From: Epinephelus fuscoguttatus
Taxonomy: Eukaryota; Chordata; Actinopteri; Perciformes; Serranidae
Reading direction: 5' to 3'
Assembly: GCF_011397635.1 (NCBI RefSeq)
Contig: NC_064759.1
Span: forward strand, 24,576,428-24,640,427
DNA length: 64,000 nucleotides
Under the pieces are notes generated by a model. That model saw only the letters and a list, made by a program, of their open reading frames with translations. It searched no databases and had not been told where the DNA came from. Positions 22,094-32,882 of the stretch are shown piece after piece (within the stretch, counting starts at the first letter, position 1; the number at the start of each line of letters is the position of its first letter). Made by a program: the position numbers and the translations under genes.

Positions 22094-22589
22094 CTCTCAC
22101 TTCAGCCAAGGTGCAGCATGATGGCCAACGCAGTGACCAGCCAGATCAGGAAACTTGTGGCGTATCAGTAGTACAACACAGGACGGGATGGACTGAATGG
22201 AAAGAATTGGACACTATTAGTGTTGCAGATAAAATGCTGCTGTGTTTATATTTATACATCTATCTATTGTATTTCATTTAGTATGTTTTTTTCTAGCTTT
22301 TGTTTTTTTACATTTGCTAAAAATAAAGTCCTTCATGATGGATACAATCAAGGACACATGTACCTGGCCTGGAGGGTTACCGGGGCCCCGCCCTGGAGCC
22401 AGGCCTGGGGTTGGGGCCCGTGGGCGAGCGCCTGGTGGTCGGGCCTTCGCCCATGGGGTCCGGCCGGGCCCAGCCCGAACCGGCTACATGGGCTCGTCCC
22501 CCTGCAGGCCCACCACCCGCAGAGGGATCCAGAAGGGTTCGGTGCAATGTGGATTGGGCAGCAGACCAAGGCGGGGGCCTTGGCGGTCC

Positions 22590-23619
22590 GATCCTCAGTT
22601 ACAGAAGTTGGCTCGTGGGACATGGAATGTCACCTCTCTGGCGGGGAAGGAGCCGGAGCTTGTGGAAGAGGTTGAGCACTACCGGCTAGATATAGTCGGC
22701 CTCACCTCGACACATAGTTCTGGCTCTGGAACCCTAGTCCTTGTCCTTGAGAGACTAGGAACCCTAGTCCTTGAGAGTCCTTGTTGGACTCTCTCCTTCG
22801 CTGGAGTTGCTCCGGGTGAGAGGCGGGAGGGCCGGGGTGGGCTTTCTGATGGCCCCCAGTCTCTCTGCCTGTACGTTGGGGTTTACCCTGGTAGACGAAA
22901 TGGTTGCTTCCCTGCGCCTTCGGGTCGGGGAACGGGTCCTGACTGTTGTCTGCGCTTATGCACTGAACAACAGTTCAGAGTACCCGCCCTTTTTGGAGTC
23001 CCTGGGACGGGTGCTGGACAGTGCCCTGACCGGGGACTCCATTGTTCTGCTGGGGGACTTCAACACTCATGTGGGCAATGACAGCAGGACCTGGAGGGGC
23101 GTGATTGGGAGGAATGGCCTGCCCGATCTGAACCCAAGTGGTGTTCACTTATTGGACTTCTGTGTGGGTCGCAGTTTGGCCATAACTAACACCATGTTCA
23201 AACATAAGGATGTCCATCGGTGCACGTGGCACCAGGACAGCCTAGGCCGCAGGTCAATGATTGACTTTGTAGTCGTATCATTTGACCTGCGGCCATATGT
23301 TTTGGACACTCGGGTGAAGAGAGGAGCAGAGCTGTCAACTGATCACCACCTGGTGGTGAGTTGGATCAGATGGTGGGGGAAGACGCTGCGCAGACCTGGC
23401 AGGCCCAAACGAATAGTGAGGGTCTGCTGGGAACGCCTGGCGGAAGAACCTGTCCAGATGATCTTCAACTCCCACCTCCAGGAGAGCTTCGACTGCGTCC
23501 CGAGGGCAGAGGGGGACATTGAGTCCGAATGGGCCTTGTTCCACTTTGCCATTGTCGAGGTGGCGGATGAGAGCTGTGGCCGCAAGGCTGCTGGGGCCAG
23601 TCGCGGCGGTAATCCCTGA
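22590..23619 (+). pseudogene. RTE apurinic-like endonuclease domain, one frameshift
   Basis: Endonuclease/exonuclease/phosphatase fold used to nick target DNA. The entry motif RGTWNVTSL lies near 22617. A small duplication (ccctagtccttga twice, 22731-22775) and a frameshift near 22800 follow. In the second frame come VVCAYALNN, the GDFN catalytic motif ([12 protein letters not shown]) near 23050, [10 protein letters not shown] near 23250, and TDHHLVV near 23340. The key residues are mostly intact. The frame ends at 23619, just where the connector to RT is deleted. Confidence 0.85.
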
Positions 23620-23639
23620 ACCCGCTTTTGGACACCAGA

Positions 23640-24331
23640 GGCCGGGGGTCTCGGGGGCGGGTCGTCCAATTTTTGGGTCAGAAGTTGCCGAGGTAGTGAA
23701 GCAACTACGCGGCGGCAGAGCCCCGGGGGTGGATGAGATTCGCCCTGGATATCTCAAGGCTCTGGATGTTGTTGGGCTGTCCTGGCTGACACGTCTCTGC
23801 AACATTGCGTGGACATCGGGGGCAGTGCCTCTGGAGTGGCAGACCGGGGTGGTGGTCCCCATTTTCAAGAAAGGGGACCAGAGAGTGTGTTCCAACTACA
23901 GGGGGATCACACTCCTCAGCCTACACGGTAAGGTCTACGCCAGGGTGCTGGAGAAGAGGGTCCGGTCGATAGTTGAACCTCAGATTGAGGAGGAGCAATG
24001 TGGTTTTCGTCCCGGACGCGGAACCGTGGACCAGCTCTTTACCCTCGCCAGGGTGCTGGAGGGGGCATGGGAGTTTGCCCAACCAGTCCACATGTGTTTT
24101 TTGGATTTGGACAAGGCTTACGACTGTGTCCCCAGGGGCATCCTGTGGGGGGTGCTCCGGGAGTATGGGGTTGGTGGCCCTCTGCTAAGGGCCATCCAGT
24201 CCCTGTACCGAAGGAGCATGAGTCTGGTTCGCGTGGCTGGCAGTAAGTCGGACCTGTTCCCGGTGAGGGTTGGACTCCGCCAGGGCTGCCCTTTGTCACC
24301 GGTTCTGTTCATAACTGGACAGAATTTCTAG
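23640..24331 (+). pseudogene. RTE reverse transcriptase, fingers and palm
   Basis: Recognisable RT blocks: KQLRGGRAPGVDEIRPGYLK, VVPIFKKGDQRVCSNYRGI, EEQCGFRPGRGTVDQLF, and motif A (CFLDLDKAYDCVPRGILW) near 24100. Motif B (GLRQGCPLSPVLF) near 24285 is followed at once by a small deletion and stop (ITGQNF, 24331). RT motif C (LLFADDAVLL) is readable in another frame at 24340-24370. All catalytic aspartates are present in the DNA although no single frame joins them. Confidence 0.85.
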
Positions 24332-24334
24332 GAA

Positions 24335-25136
24335 CTCGTCCCTGCTTTTTGCGGATGACGCGGTCCTCCTAGCTCCATCGAACAGTGTCCTCCAGCTCTC
24401 ACTGGGACGGTTCGCAGCCGAGTGTGAAGCGGCTGGGATGAGAATCAGCACCTCCAAGTCTGAGGCCATGGTCCTCAGCCGGAAAAGGGTGGATTGCCCA
24501 CTCCAGGTCGGGGGGGAGGTCCTTCCTCAGGTGGAGGAGTTTAAGTATCTCGGGATCTTGTTCACGAGTGAGGGTAGGATGGAGCGGGAGATTGACAGGC
24601 GGATTGGGGCGGCGTCAGCAGTGATGCAGGCGCTTAACCGGTCCGTTGTGGTGAAGAGGGAGCTTAGCCAGAAAGCGAAGCTCTCGATTTACCGGTCGAT
24701 CTACGTTCCAACCCTCACCTATGGTCACGAGCTCTGGGTAGTGACCGAAAGAATGAGATCGTGAGTACAAGCGGCCGAAATGAGTTTCCTCCGCAGGGTG
24801 GCTGGACTCAGCCTTAGGGATAGGGTAAGGAGCTCAGACATCCGGGAGAGACTCGGAGTAGAGTCGCTGCTCCTCCACATCGGGAGGAGCCAGTTGAGGT
24901 GGTTCAGGCATCTGGTAAGGATGCCTTCCGGACGCCTCCCTTGGGAGGTGTTTCGGGCGTGTCCAACGGGGAGGAGACCTCGGGGCCGCCCCAGGACACG
25001 CTGGGGGGACTACATCACCCGGCTGGCCTGGGAATGCCTCAGGGTTCCCGCGGAAGAGCTGACGGAAGTGGCTGGGGAGAGGACTGTCTGGGCTTCTTTG
25101 CTGAGGCTGCTGCCCCCGCGACCCGGACCCGGATAA
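24335..25136 (+). pseudogene. RTE RT motif C and C-terminal domain
   Basis: Motif C (FADD) sits near 24350. It is followed by AAGMRISTSKSEAMVLSRK, FKYLGILFTSEGR and the SIYRSIYVPTLTYGHELW block. A stop (TGA) at 24762 interrupts ERMRS/VQAAEMSFLRR, where relatives have an arginine codon; CGA to TGA is a typical CpG change. The frame then continues (24780-25136) through LHIGRSQLRWFRHL and RRPRGRPRTRWGD to the natural C-terminus LLRLLPPRPGPG. Confidence 0.82.
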
Positions 25137-25175
25137 GCGGAAGACGACGAGTACCAGTACGAGTACGAGTAAAGT

Positions 25176-26235
25176 TCTTTTGACAAAAGACATATTTGTC
25201 ATTTCTTTATAAGTGAGTTTTTTTGGTATAATGAAACCTTAGTGTTCAGAATTGAGTTTACACAGTTGTATCTCATTAGATGCCATAAAAACTCACTCTT
25301 ATTCAGTTCTGTACCCTAAGGGTCCATCATCATACCTGTAAATGTTGTGGATGTTCTGTGGGGTGTACAGATTCAAACAGTCAGGCTCCAGGCCTGGATG
25401 GTATATCAAACATGAAGGATGAACCGGAACCTGGTTCATTACCCCAAAACTAATAGTTAGAAATGACACAAGGCATACTGTTTAATAAGTAAGCAAAGAG
25501 ACTCAGGAGACAACATCACTGCATAAAACAAATACTGATCCAGGAAGCAACATGTGTTTTGCTATGAAACTTTGATTTCATATATATGCTGTGGAGAAAC
25601 TGTGACACATTGGTACATTGTAGATTACAGACTCAAGGTGAAGATGATTATAAAATGCAGCTACATTTTAGTAGAATGGTTTCAGTAAACATGACAGCTA
25701 AGACATCTGAATACCAGTTATTTCTATTTGTTTTTGTATAATACAGAAATCTGTCATCTCAATCTGCTGTAGTAAAATTGATGAATTCACAGGTTAAAAC
25801 TGTGGTTTTAACGGGGAATGTGTTAGAAGCAGAATTTATACTTTGGAATTATTACCCAACACAGTCTACATTAGTCTGATCTTAAATAAGCCTGCTTAGA
25901 TAAAAAGGAGTTATTCTTTACACCATGTCATATAACAGCTGAGTGCTGCTGTTGGTGTTCCACGTTATGTAGTAACTGACTATATTGTTAAAAACCTTTT
26001 GTACTCTGCAGCAGACGTTTTTAACTTCATTCAGTCAGAGGACAAACGCACAGTTGTTCCCATAATATCAGATAAGTTACAGTTATCATGTTACAGCTGA
26101 AATATAAGACGGCTAAAAAATTAAAACTTACCACTGAGGAGAAACGTCCAGCTCCAGTTTTTATTTTGAAAGTGCTTCTTAGTCTATCGGCTCATGTTTC
26201 TTCCCTCAAATTGATGAGGGCGAAAGGCTGCCAAT
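25176..26235. other. intergenic, nothing recognised
   Basis: AT-rich, no credible reading frame, no repeat family I recognise. It separates the RTE element from the Harbinger-like element upstream of the Siglec-like gene. Confidence 0.5.
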
Positions 26236-26950
26236 CAGTACGTTTACATGGACAGTTTAATTCCACTTTCATTCACAATGAAAGTGGTCATGTAAACGGT
26301 CATTCCGATTGAAAATTAAATCCAATTAAAGGGGTGGTTTATTCCGTTTCTCATTCCAAATGAAAGAATTTTGTGTGCATGTAAACGCTCATTCCTCTTT
26401 AAGTTCATTCTGGTCTTTCTGCGCATGCTCGTTTCCTTGCCCTTCTGGCGCAATGATGTACAGTATATTGTGCGCATAGCAACGGGCTGAGATAGAGCAG
26501 TCGGACTCGTTGCACTCACCGGTTTCCATACGCCAAAGCACAGTCTTCTGTCTCCCTTCTTCAACTCTCCACCTCTCTTTTCCTCCTCAACAGACGAAGC
26601 ATTAGCAGAACAAGGTTGTTGTCATACTGCTGCTTCAAGAATATAAGCAAAACAAGCCAGAAAACTGAGAACGGCGTCGTCAAGCATCTTGTTATCCGGA
26701 GCGAGGACTAGTGTTTTCTTCCGGTAAACGTAAACACGTAACATCCGCCCTGCCCCCTATCCAATCAGAAACCTTCCCTGCCCCAAACCTTGCGCAGACC
26801 CGAATAAAGGCGATTAAACTGATCTCCTGGTAAACCCTCATTCGGAATGAATATTTCCCATGTAAACTACCTGGAAAAACTTTAATTCCGAATGATTTCA
26901 TTCAGATTTATTTCATTCTGAATGAGAAGCCATCATGTAACCGTGCCCAG
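26236..26950. mobile_element. non-autonomous Harbinger-like MITE
   Basis: Inverted ends: tacgtttacatgg at 26239 and, on the opposite strand, cacggttacatgatgg from 26946. Subterminal repeats of cattc..aatgaaa run inward from both sides (26275-26370 and 26840-26930). About 710 bp, no transposase. The gtttacatg ends resemble the Harbinger-derived element at 46781-47547. Confidence 0.6.
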
Positions 26951-26999
26951 TGTTAATTTAGCCTCTGTTGTGAAGAGGTGAAGTCAAATAAGGTTAAGG

Positions 27000-27252
27000 G
27001 GTGTGACGTTGCTGATACATGCTCCCAGCGTTGCACCAATCACAACAGACTGAGCGTGCAGACTGGGCTGCTGGGGAGGCGGGACATGAGCCCAAACACA
27101 GTGTTTCAGACAGAGGTGCTGCAGCAGTCAATAGTACAAGACATATAATGTGTGTTTTGAACATTAAAGCACATAAATTTATTCCATTAGACCACAATAT
27201 TACATATTTATATCAATATGACCCTGAAAAAAGCATAATAGGTCTCCTTTAA
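27000..27252. repeat. interspersed MITE end fragment
   Basis: The part gaacattaaagcacataaat ... tgaccctgaaaaaagcataataggtctcctttaa is the usual end of a very common teleost hAT-like MITE. The opposite end is not evident. It lies about 180 bp upstream of the proposed first exon of the Siglec-like gene. Confidence 0.5.
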
Positions 27253-27434
27253 ATAGCTTGAGTATCCATTCACTAATGAAGCCATAGGATGAATCTGAAT
27301 TGATTTATGTATAGGCAATATGAAAAAAGAATTACAGACATATTCTATTTTCTGTTTTCCTTTCATGATTATTTTTCAGCGTAATCCTACAGTGTTCATT
27401 TTACGCATTCTAGGTTTGCGGAATCCTTTACAAG

Positions 27435-29609
27435 ATGTCTGGATTCAGCCATTTTCTCCTGAGCTTCTGTATTCTATGTAACGCATTTTGCTTCTATTCA
27501 GTTTTTACTTTTTACATTTTTTACATTTTTAATTTTCCTAATGCACACTGGTGCTCTTGCAGGATACATTTTCTGCAGTTCCAGGGCTTGGCATGTAAAG
27601 ATGCGTCTGCCATGTTGTTCACCCTGAACGGACAAATCAAACATGAGCTCTAAATAAGGCTATTCACACATGGCACTTGGGAGAAGTTGTAGTTGGTTGC
27701 AATCTGCACCCTCACCACTAGATGCCACTAAATCCTTCACACTAGACTTTTAAAGGATTATTCAAGAAATCTGGAATGATGTGTATTGGTTTTCTAACAG
27801 TGTCAGATGAGAAGATTAAAATCACTCTATGACTGCAGCCAGTAGCCAGTGAGCTTAGCTTAGCATTAAGACTGGAGACATGGGGAAAAGCCTTGCCTGG
27901 CTCTGTCTATAGGTTACAAAATCTGCCTTCCTGCAATTCTGCAGTTTGCTTGTTAACATGGCATGTCCAGTTTGTTAAATCTGAGCAAAAACAAAAGTTA
28001 AAAAATACTATTTTATGGGGGTAATGTGCTGGACTCCTTCTAGCCTTCAGTCTCTGCTGGTTGCTTAGCAGCTGCTCAGAGCCCATGAAAAGTTTGTGAG
28101 TGGGTAAAATGGTGAATTGTTGTTTTTGAAGTTTGGTTTATATGGATTAAAAAGCAGGATACAACATGTTATCTAGCAAGCTTTAGATGTGCTGCTAGCT
28201 GTTTCCTTGTTTCCAGTCTTTATGCTAAGCTAAGCTAACTGGCTGCAGCCTTACATTTAACCAACAGACATGAGAATGGTGGTAATATTTTCATTTAACT
28301 CTCTGCTAGAAAGCAAATAAGAATAATTTCAAACTTTTGTACTAATGATGAGACAACATTTGAAAATGATTTATTTTTTAATCGCTTGTTCTCATGTTTT
28401 TTTTTTCCAGCATATGTGAGGGATCCATTTGAAAATGACAGTGGGTGTACTTCTTCTCTCAAAACTCATCTTGCTGCCATATTATGTCACACATGTGACT
28501 GATTTCTACAGGCATCCCATCATAGCTTTTTTCTCTCTTTACAGCGCTCCACAATCTGGCTGCTGACGTCCCTTTCAGATTCACCACCCTGACCCACTCC
28601 TGTGTGGTGATTCCCTGCAGCTTCCCGTTCCAGGAGGATATGCCTGTCACACGTGGCATCTGGTCCAAAAAAAAATGGGGATGTCATCTACCATAATGCC
28701 CCGTCCTATGTGGTTGACCATTTCAAGGGCCGGATATTAGGGGATCTGAATGGGGAAACTGCTCATTGGAGATTGATGACATCAAGCCCTTTGATAATGG
28801 GCCCTTCTGTTTCCAGAGAGGAAATGACAGAGTCAGATACAACAATAGCTGCGTATTTGTTGTTATGAAAGGTCTGGATTAAAAGTGATCTTTTATTTTT
28901 TTGTGCCAGTGCCAAGCTATTTATCTGTTGGCTTCCTAGTTGACAAAAGTACTCTGCTTTGTGCTTCACTTGCTCAGCGTCCCCAGCAAAACCAGTGATG
29001 ACCCCAGTTCCACCAGAAGTCGATGCTGGCTCAACAGTTACTGTCTCGTGTTCTGTGACACACACATGTCCATCACATCCTCCGGTGTTCTCATGGAGTG
29101 TCCCTAGCCTCACCAACAAGGTCACACAGACCTGGACGCCAGAGGGCATCTGGGAGACGACCTCCACCATCACTTTCAGGGCTGCTGGAGGAGACAAAGT
29201 CAAAAGCCTAACCTGCACCGCCAAATCCTGGCTCGGCAAGACACAAGCCAGCACAGTCCAGCTGACTGTGAAGGGTTAGAGCAACAACATTCATCTGCTC
29301 TGTTTATATCTTGCAGTACCATCATACATTGAGTTGTGTATTTCCCTTAATACATTTGCATGTGCCTTAAATGTTTTTATCAACAGGATCAAGCATTCAT
29401 CCAGCAGCCGTTGCTGTGCCAGTCCTGATTGTAATCATCCTAGCTGCAGTGTTTGGAGTGGTCCTCTGTAAGAGACAGTAAATACATGTCAGTTCAAAAT
29501 GTGCCAATCCTGGAGATGAGTGATATCAAGACTATTAATATTATCCGTTGTTTTTTGTGTGTTAGATGTAAAAGTCAGCATTAACGAGTTCAGAAACCTG
29601 AAAGCATAA
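27435..29609 (+). CDS. Siglec/MAG-like immunoglobulin receptor (V-set, C2-set, TM)
   Basis: Exons by splice consensus and phase: signal peptide 27435-27477 (MSGFSHFLLSFCIL), V-set 28545-28871, C2-set 28978-29274, transmembrane 29387-29467, tail 29566-29609 with stop TAA. Every junction is phase 1, as in Ig-superfamily genes. The V domain has the Siglec/MAG signature SCVVIPCSF plus GRILGDL and CSLEIDDIKPFDNGPF. The C2 domain has TVSCSVTHTC and SLTCTAKSW. The TM exon encodes VAVPVLIVIILAAVFGVVL. The predicted product is a short cell-surface lectin-like receptor (two Ig domains; MAG and CD22 have five or more). Two single-base indels break the V exon and cancel each other: nine A at 28667-28675 where eight are needed, and one base missing near 28756. 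The signal-exon assignment is the weakest part. No ITIM is seen in the short tail. Confidence 0.75.
27760..28330. mobile_element. MITE in first intron of Siglec-like gene
   Basis: The left part carries ctgcagccagtagccagtga and gcttagcttagcattaagac. The right part, on the other strand, reads ggctgcagccagttagctta and gcttagcataaagactgg. These inverted, slightly diverged arms mark a MITE family that is very abundant in percomorph fish. It lies entirely within the proposed intron 27478-28544. Confidence 0.7.
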
Positions 29610-29997
29610 TGATGACGTCATTGTAACGAGATTTCGGTAAGAACGCTTATATCCAAGGCTAATGAGGGCTGAGACATGGCCTATGACCCCTGTGGGAGCA
29701 ACAGTGTATGACACATGTACAGTGTAATTGGAGCTGCAATGCTGGAGGCTTAACAGCAGATGGTGCTAGAAATAAAGGCATGGTGTTCACTCTCTTTGAT
29801 GTGCTCAGCCTGACAGAACATTTTGGGTGCACTTTCAGATTAATGCACGATCCATGTTCCTCATATCTTTTTTTTTGTATAGTGATTATTCCAGCCCAAG
29901 GCCGACTGCGGATGCCTCAGTGAAACAAATAAATCACTCCCATTTTCTATGATAGTATGTCAGCTGTTTTGAAAAAAGATGTGAGGTGCACACTCTA

Positions 29998-30614
29998 AGA
30001 CTCAATGCAAAAATGTTTTCTTTTATTCAAGTACCAACGTTTCGCCTTCATCAGCATATTACAAGACACTGAGCTACCAAACATTTTATAAGACACAGCT
30101 CTATGATGAGAGGGAGTGTCTTCAATTACAGGCACATGCCATGGGAGGAGCCGACAATCAACACAAATTGCCACACAGTTGAAACAGGAAAAAAGGCACA
30201 AAATGATCAAAGCTCAATTTCCATTCAAGTATAATCTTAAAGACTAAAAAAGACAGAACATGGACAATTGGAAAGTAAAATTCAAAAACACTTACATTCT
30301 TTTCAGTTATCAAAAAGTAGTAGACAATAAAAAGTATCATTATCTTAAATACAGCCAGATCAGGAAAAGAATAATGCATTTAAACACCACTTAGTGGAAA
30401 GTGGGAAAAGACTGCAAAAACAATTGTTAGGACTTTGAAATAAGACATCTAAATATATGAAACATAATTGTAAAGGATTAAGTACAAAAATATTAAATTT
30501 TGAATACAATTTTAGAAAAATAATTTTTAGTAAAAAATTAAATTTGGAAAAAATCTGCTTACAATAGTAATGGTAGATAATTGAAATAGAAAAAAGTTAA
30601 ATTTTAGGAATTTT
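29998..30614. repeat. possible Penelope-like element remnant
   Basis: The start (29998-30075) on the minus strand reads gctgatgaaggcgaaacgtt followed by ggtacttgaataaaag. This resembles the ends of Penelope-like elements, which carry hammerhead-ribozyme-like motifs (CUGAUGA...GAAA). No reading frame survives, and the rest to 30614 is A-rich. It lies between the short-tail exon and the small 3' exons of the Siglec-like gene. Confidence 0.35.
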
Positions 30615-30820
30615 GGAAAAATGTTTAAGGATTTAGAACAATCTACATAAAAGGAAGTTAAGGACATAGGACAATCTAGAGTCAAAGAAAAGGTTTAAGG
30701 TCAAACTCAACATTAAGGCCACTGGGAGCAAGAGTATTTAAAGTATAGATCTATACTTTAAATACAGATGTCCTTAACGTCCTTTTATGTAGATTGTTCT
30801 AAATCCTTAAACATTTTTCC
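30615..30820. repeat. fold-back repeat with perfect 32-bp palindrome
   Basis: 30615-30667 and 30768-30820 are inverted copies of 53 bases with one mismatch (ggaaaaatgtttaaggattt...). At the centre, 30734-30765 (gtatttaaagtataga and its exact complement) is a perfect 32-base palindrome. The whole can fold into a long hairpin. It may be two head-to-head copies of one element end. Confidence 0.9.
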
Positions 30821-31054
30821 AGAATCACTGAGGACATGCACCCTGTGTTTCCACCAAAAACAAAGTAAATCTGTCTCAATTCAAACTTTCACAGGAGATC
30901 ACTATGGGATAGATTATCCAGCTAAGTATTACTAAAAATGTATAGGGAGAGACCTCCAAGGCCAGAAAAACAGTCAGCAGACTGGTTGTTTTACAAACAG
31001 GACAAATACAGTTAACCTATACTGACAAGTACTAACACTGTGCTTTCCTTACAG

Positions 31055-31800
31055 GGGGTCCATCTGGAACTGAATCTCCCGGTAAGAACACCCAAAAGTT
31101 ACCTTTCACTTTTAATCCTGAGATGAAGGGCCTCATGTTCAGTAGCAGAGGGGGGGCAAAATTGGAGTGAAGGTATGTGGAAAGCAAATGCCATACAACA
31201 TTTGCAAATTTGCACATACTGTATTCTGTCATTGTTGTTATTTATGATCGTTTGCTGACAAAGTTGTTTATTTATGTTGATTTGCCATTAGCTCTTCTCT
31301 TGTTAGTAATAAATACAAAATGGAACCTTGCCTCAGGCACTGAATATGCTAGGTCCAGCACTGCTCATGTTTGCATTTCTTCCCTTTTCAGCAGAGCAGA
31401 GGATGGTCGTAGTGGGTGGAAAGGTGACAATGAAACCAGGTAGGTGATTTTTTTTTTAGACTTTATCATTCTCGCTCTTCAAGTTTCTCACAATTTAATA
31501 TTTAATCATTGCTATTCTTACAGGAGGTCATTCTGGAGCAGATTTTCAAGGTGCCAATTTGAACCTTTTGTTATTTAATCAATTATATCACTGGAAAAAT
31601 ACCTGTTTTTATGAATATAAATAAAATATGTATCACCCTTGCAGAGGCCAAGGCAACACTATGGACCTCAATGTTGGCTATGTGTAAGTGTTAATCAATG
31701 CTTCTCTACTGCATCACACGACCCTAATAGTAAGCACAGCCTAAAACTGATACTCTGTGATTTCCTCCTCCTCCCATAGAAACAACACCACCACTGTAAA
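31055..31800 (+). other. small in-phase candidate 3' exons of Siglec-like gene
   Basis: Five short blocks with good AG/GT borders: 31055-31081 (27 nt), 31392-31439 (48), 31524-31550 (27), 31645-31683 (39), and one starting 31780. All are phase 1 and multiples of three, so each could be skipped or included without a frame change. Joined after the TM exon (29467) instead of the 29566 exon they would give a different cytoplasmic tail (GGPSGTESP, AEQRMVVVGGKVTMKP, GGHSGADFQ, EAKATLWTSMLAM), ending at a stop formed at the last junction. The two 27-nt exons are similar to each other. Confidence 0.5.
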
Positions 31801-32023
31801 CTGAAACTCAAATCTCCAAGCCACGCTGCCCATCCCCAAAGCAGTGAGTTTTACTAACACAGCTGTTCCCTGCTCGTTAGAATCACACACCATTGTGTAT
31901 CCTTTAGCTGTACATTAATTATCCATTTCTTTTTATGTTTCTGTTTGATATAGTACTCGGAGAACTCCTCCTCACAGGCCTGAGGTCAGTAGTGATGTGG
32001 TGGTAATGTTCAAATCAGATGTA

Positions 32024-32029
32024 AATAAA
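32024..32029 (+). terminator. polyadenylation signal AATAAA
   Basis: An AATAAA hexamer with a downstream T/G-rich stretch (tgctgtgctttgtttgttag) about 15-35 bases later lies 230 bp past the last candidate exon. It is the likely 3' end of the Siglec-like transcript. Confidence 0.55.
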
Positions 32030-32104
32030 AGATTTGCCTGCTGTGCTTTGTTTGTTAGTTTGTTTGTGCACACTTGTCAAAGAGACATCAGGAGTGCTTG
32101 GGAG

Positions 32105-32300
32105 TCGAACTCTTAAATCCTGAGTGTCACTGTCTATCTGTCATGCTGCCTTTTCCCAAGGCTCCTTTATTTTAATTTTCCATCCATCCACTAGGACTTT
32201 TCTTCCTTTCCCCATCATCTGCTTGCCCCACCCATCTCATCCACACACCTGTTCCCACTTCCCCCATCTGCTCTGGCTCGCCTTCCCCGCTCAACCTGAA
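32105..32300. repeat. interspersed repeat, sister of 54545-54778
   Basis: Shares gtgtcactgtctatctgtca, ggctcctttatt, gttcccacttcccccatctg and other words with 54560-54755, which immediately precedes copy B of the segmental duplication. Non-coding; a 62-residue frame here is chance. Confidence 0.65.
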
Positions 32301-32882
32301 TCCCAGTTCTAAAAATAATTGTTACATTTATGCGAGATAGGCTTATTATTTGTTTTTGCCAAGTGGTGTGTATTTTTAAGAGCTCTTGTCATGGCTGCCA
32401 CCTTGATATTCCTGAGTCATTTCACTCAGTTAGGAACCCTCCTAAGCAAAAAGGATTAGCAAAGTTGAGGAATTTGTTATTTATTGAGCATTTTATCAGT
32501 ATCAAAAGAATGATTTTGATAATTGAAATTAAAAATATGTTTCAGGTTAAGCACAGCACTCAGAACAAACATTATGCTTCAACGTGTTTTTCATATTTTA
32601 CTTGTTTTACTTTAAAATAAAAATAAAAGCTATTGTAGACAGTTATTCTGTGCAAGACAGTTGCAATTGTCTCCACAGGCAACATGGCTAGAAACTGTTT
32701 GAGGCAAGACACCAATAAAAATCACAACTTCACTAAGTTATATTTTATGCTTTGTTTGCTAAACTGTCTCACTCATCAGGTAGAAAGATAAGGCCACAGG
32801 TGTGTAAGCACTATGAGGCCATGTGAAGATGAGAAGAAAAGCTGTTTGCCACGTGCTGCAGTGATGCTGCCATCTCCACCAC

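Larger units (their letters stand above)
22340..25175 (+). mobile_element. RTE-type LINE, decayed
   Basis: A nearly complete but broken RTE-clade LINE. It has a GC-rich 5' part, an APE-type endonuclease (22590-23619), RT (23640-24480), a C-terminal domain (to 25136), and the tail ggataagcggaagac followed by degenerate (GAGTAC)n. The ...CGGATAAGCGGAAG... tail is a hallmark of common teleost RTE (Rex3-like) elements. A central stretch between endonuclease and RT (about 170 codons in relatives) is deleted near 23620-23660. A second, smaller deletion lies near 24320. Proteins from this family are often misannotated as craniofacial development protein. Confidence 0.87.

Noticed and set aside
22242-25136. 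A host gene related to craniofacial development protein 2
   Set aside because: The endonuclease-RT order, GDFN/FADD motifs and the ggataagcggaag tail identify an RTE-type LINE; the host-gene name is a common misannotation.
28435-28494. Signal-peptide exon starting at 28435 (MTVGVLLLSKLILLPYYVTH)
   Set aside because: Attractive as a leader, but the following donor would leave phase 0 while the V exon needs phase 1, and the intron would be only 50 bases. The exon at 27435-27477 fits the phase better.
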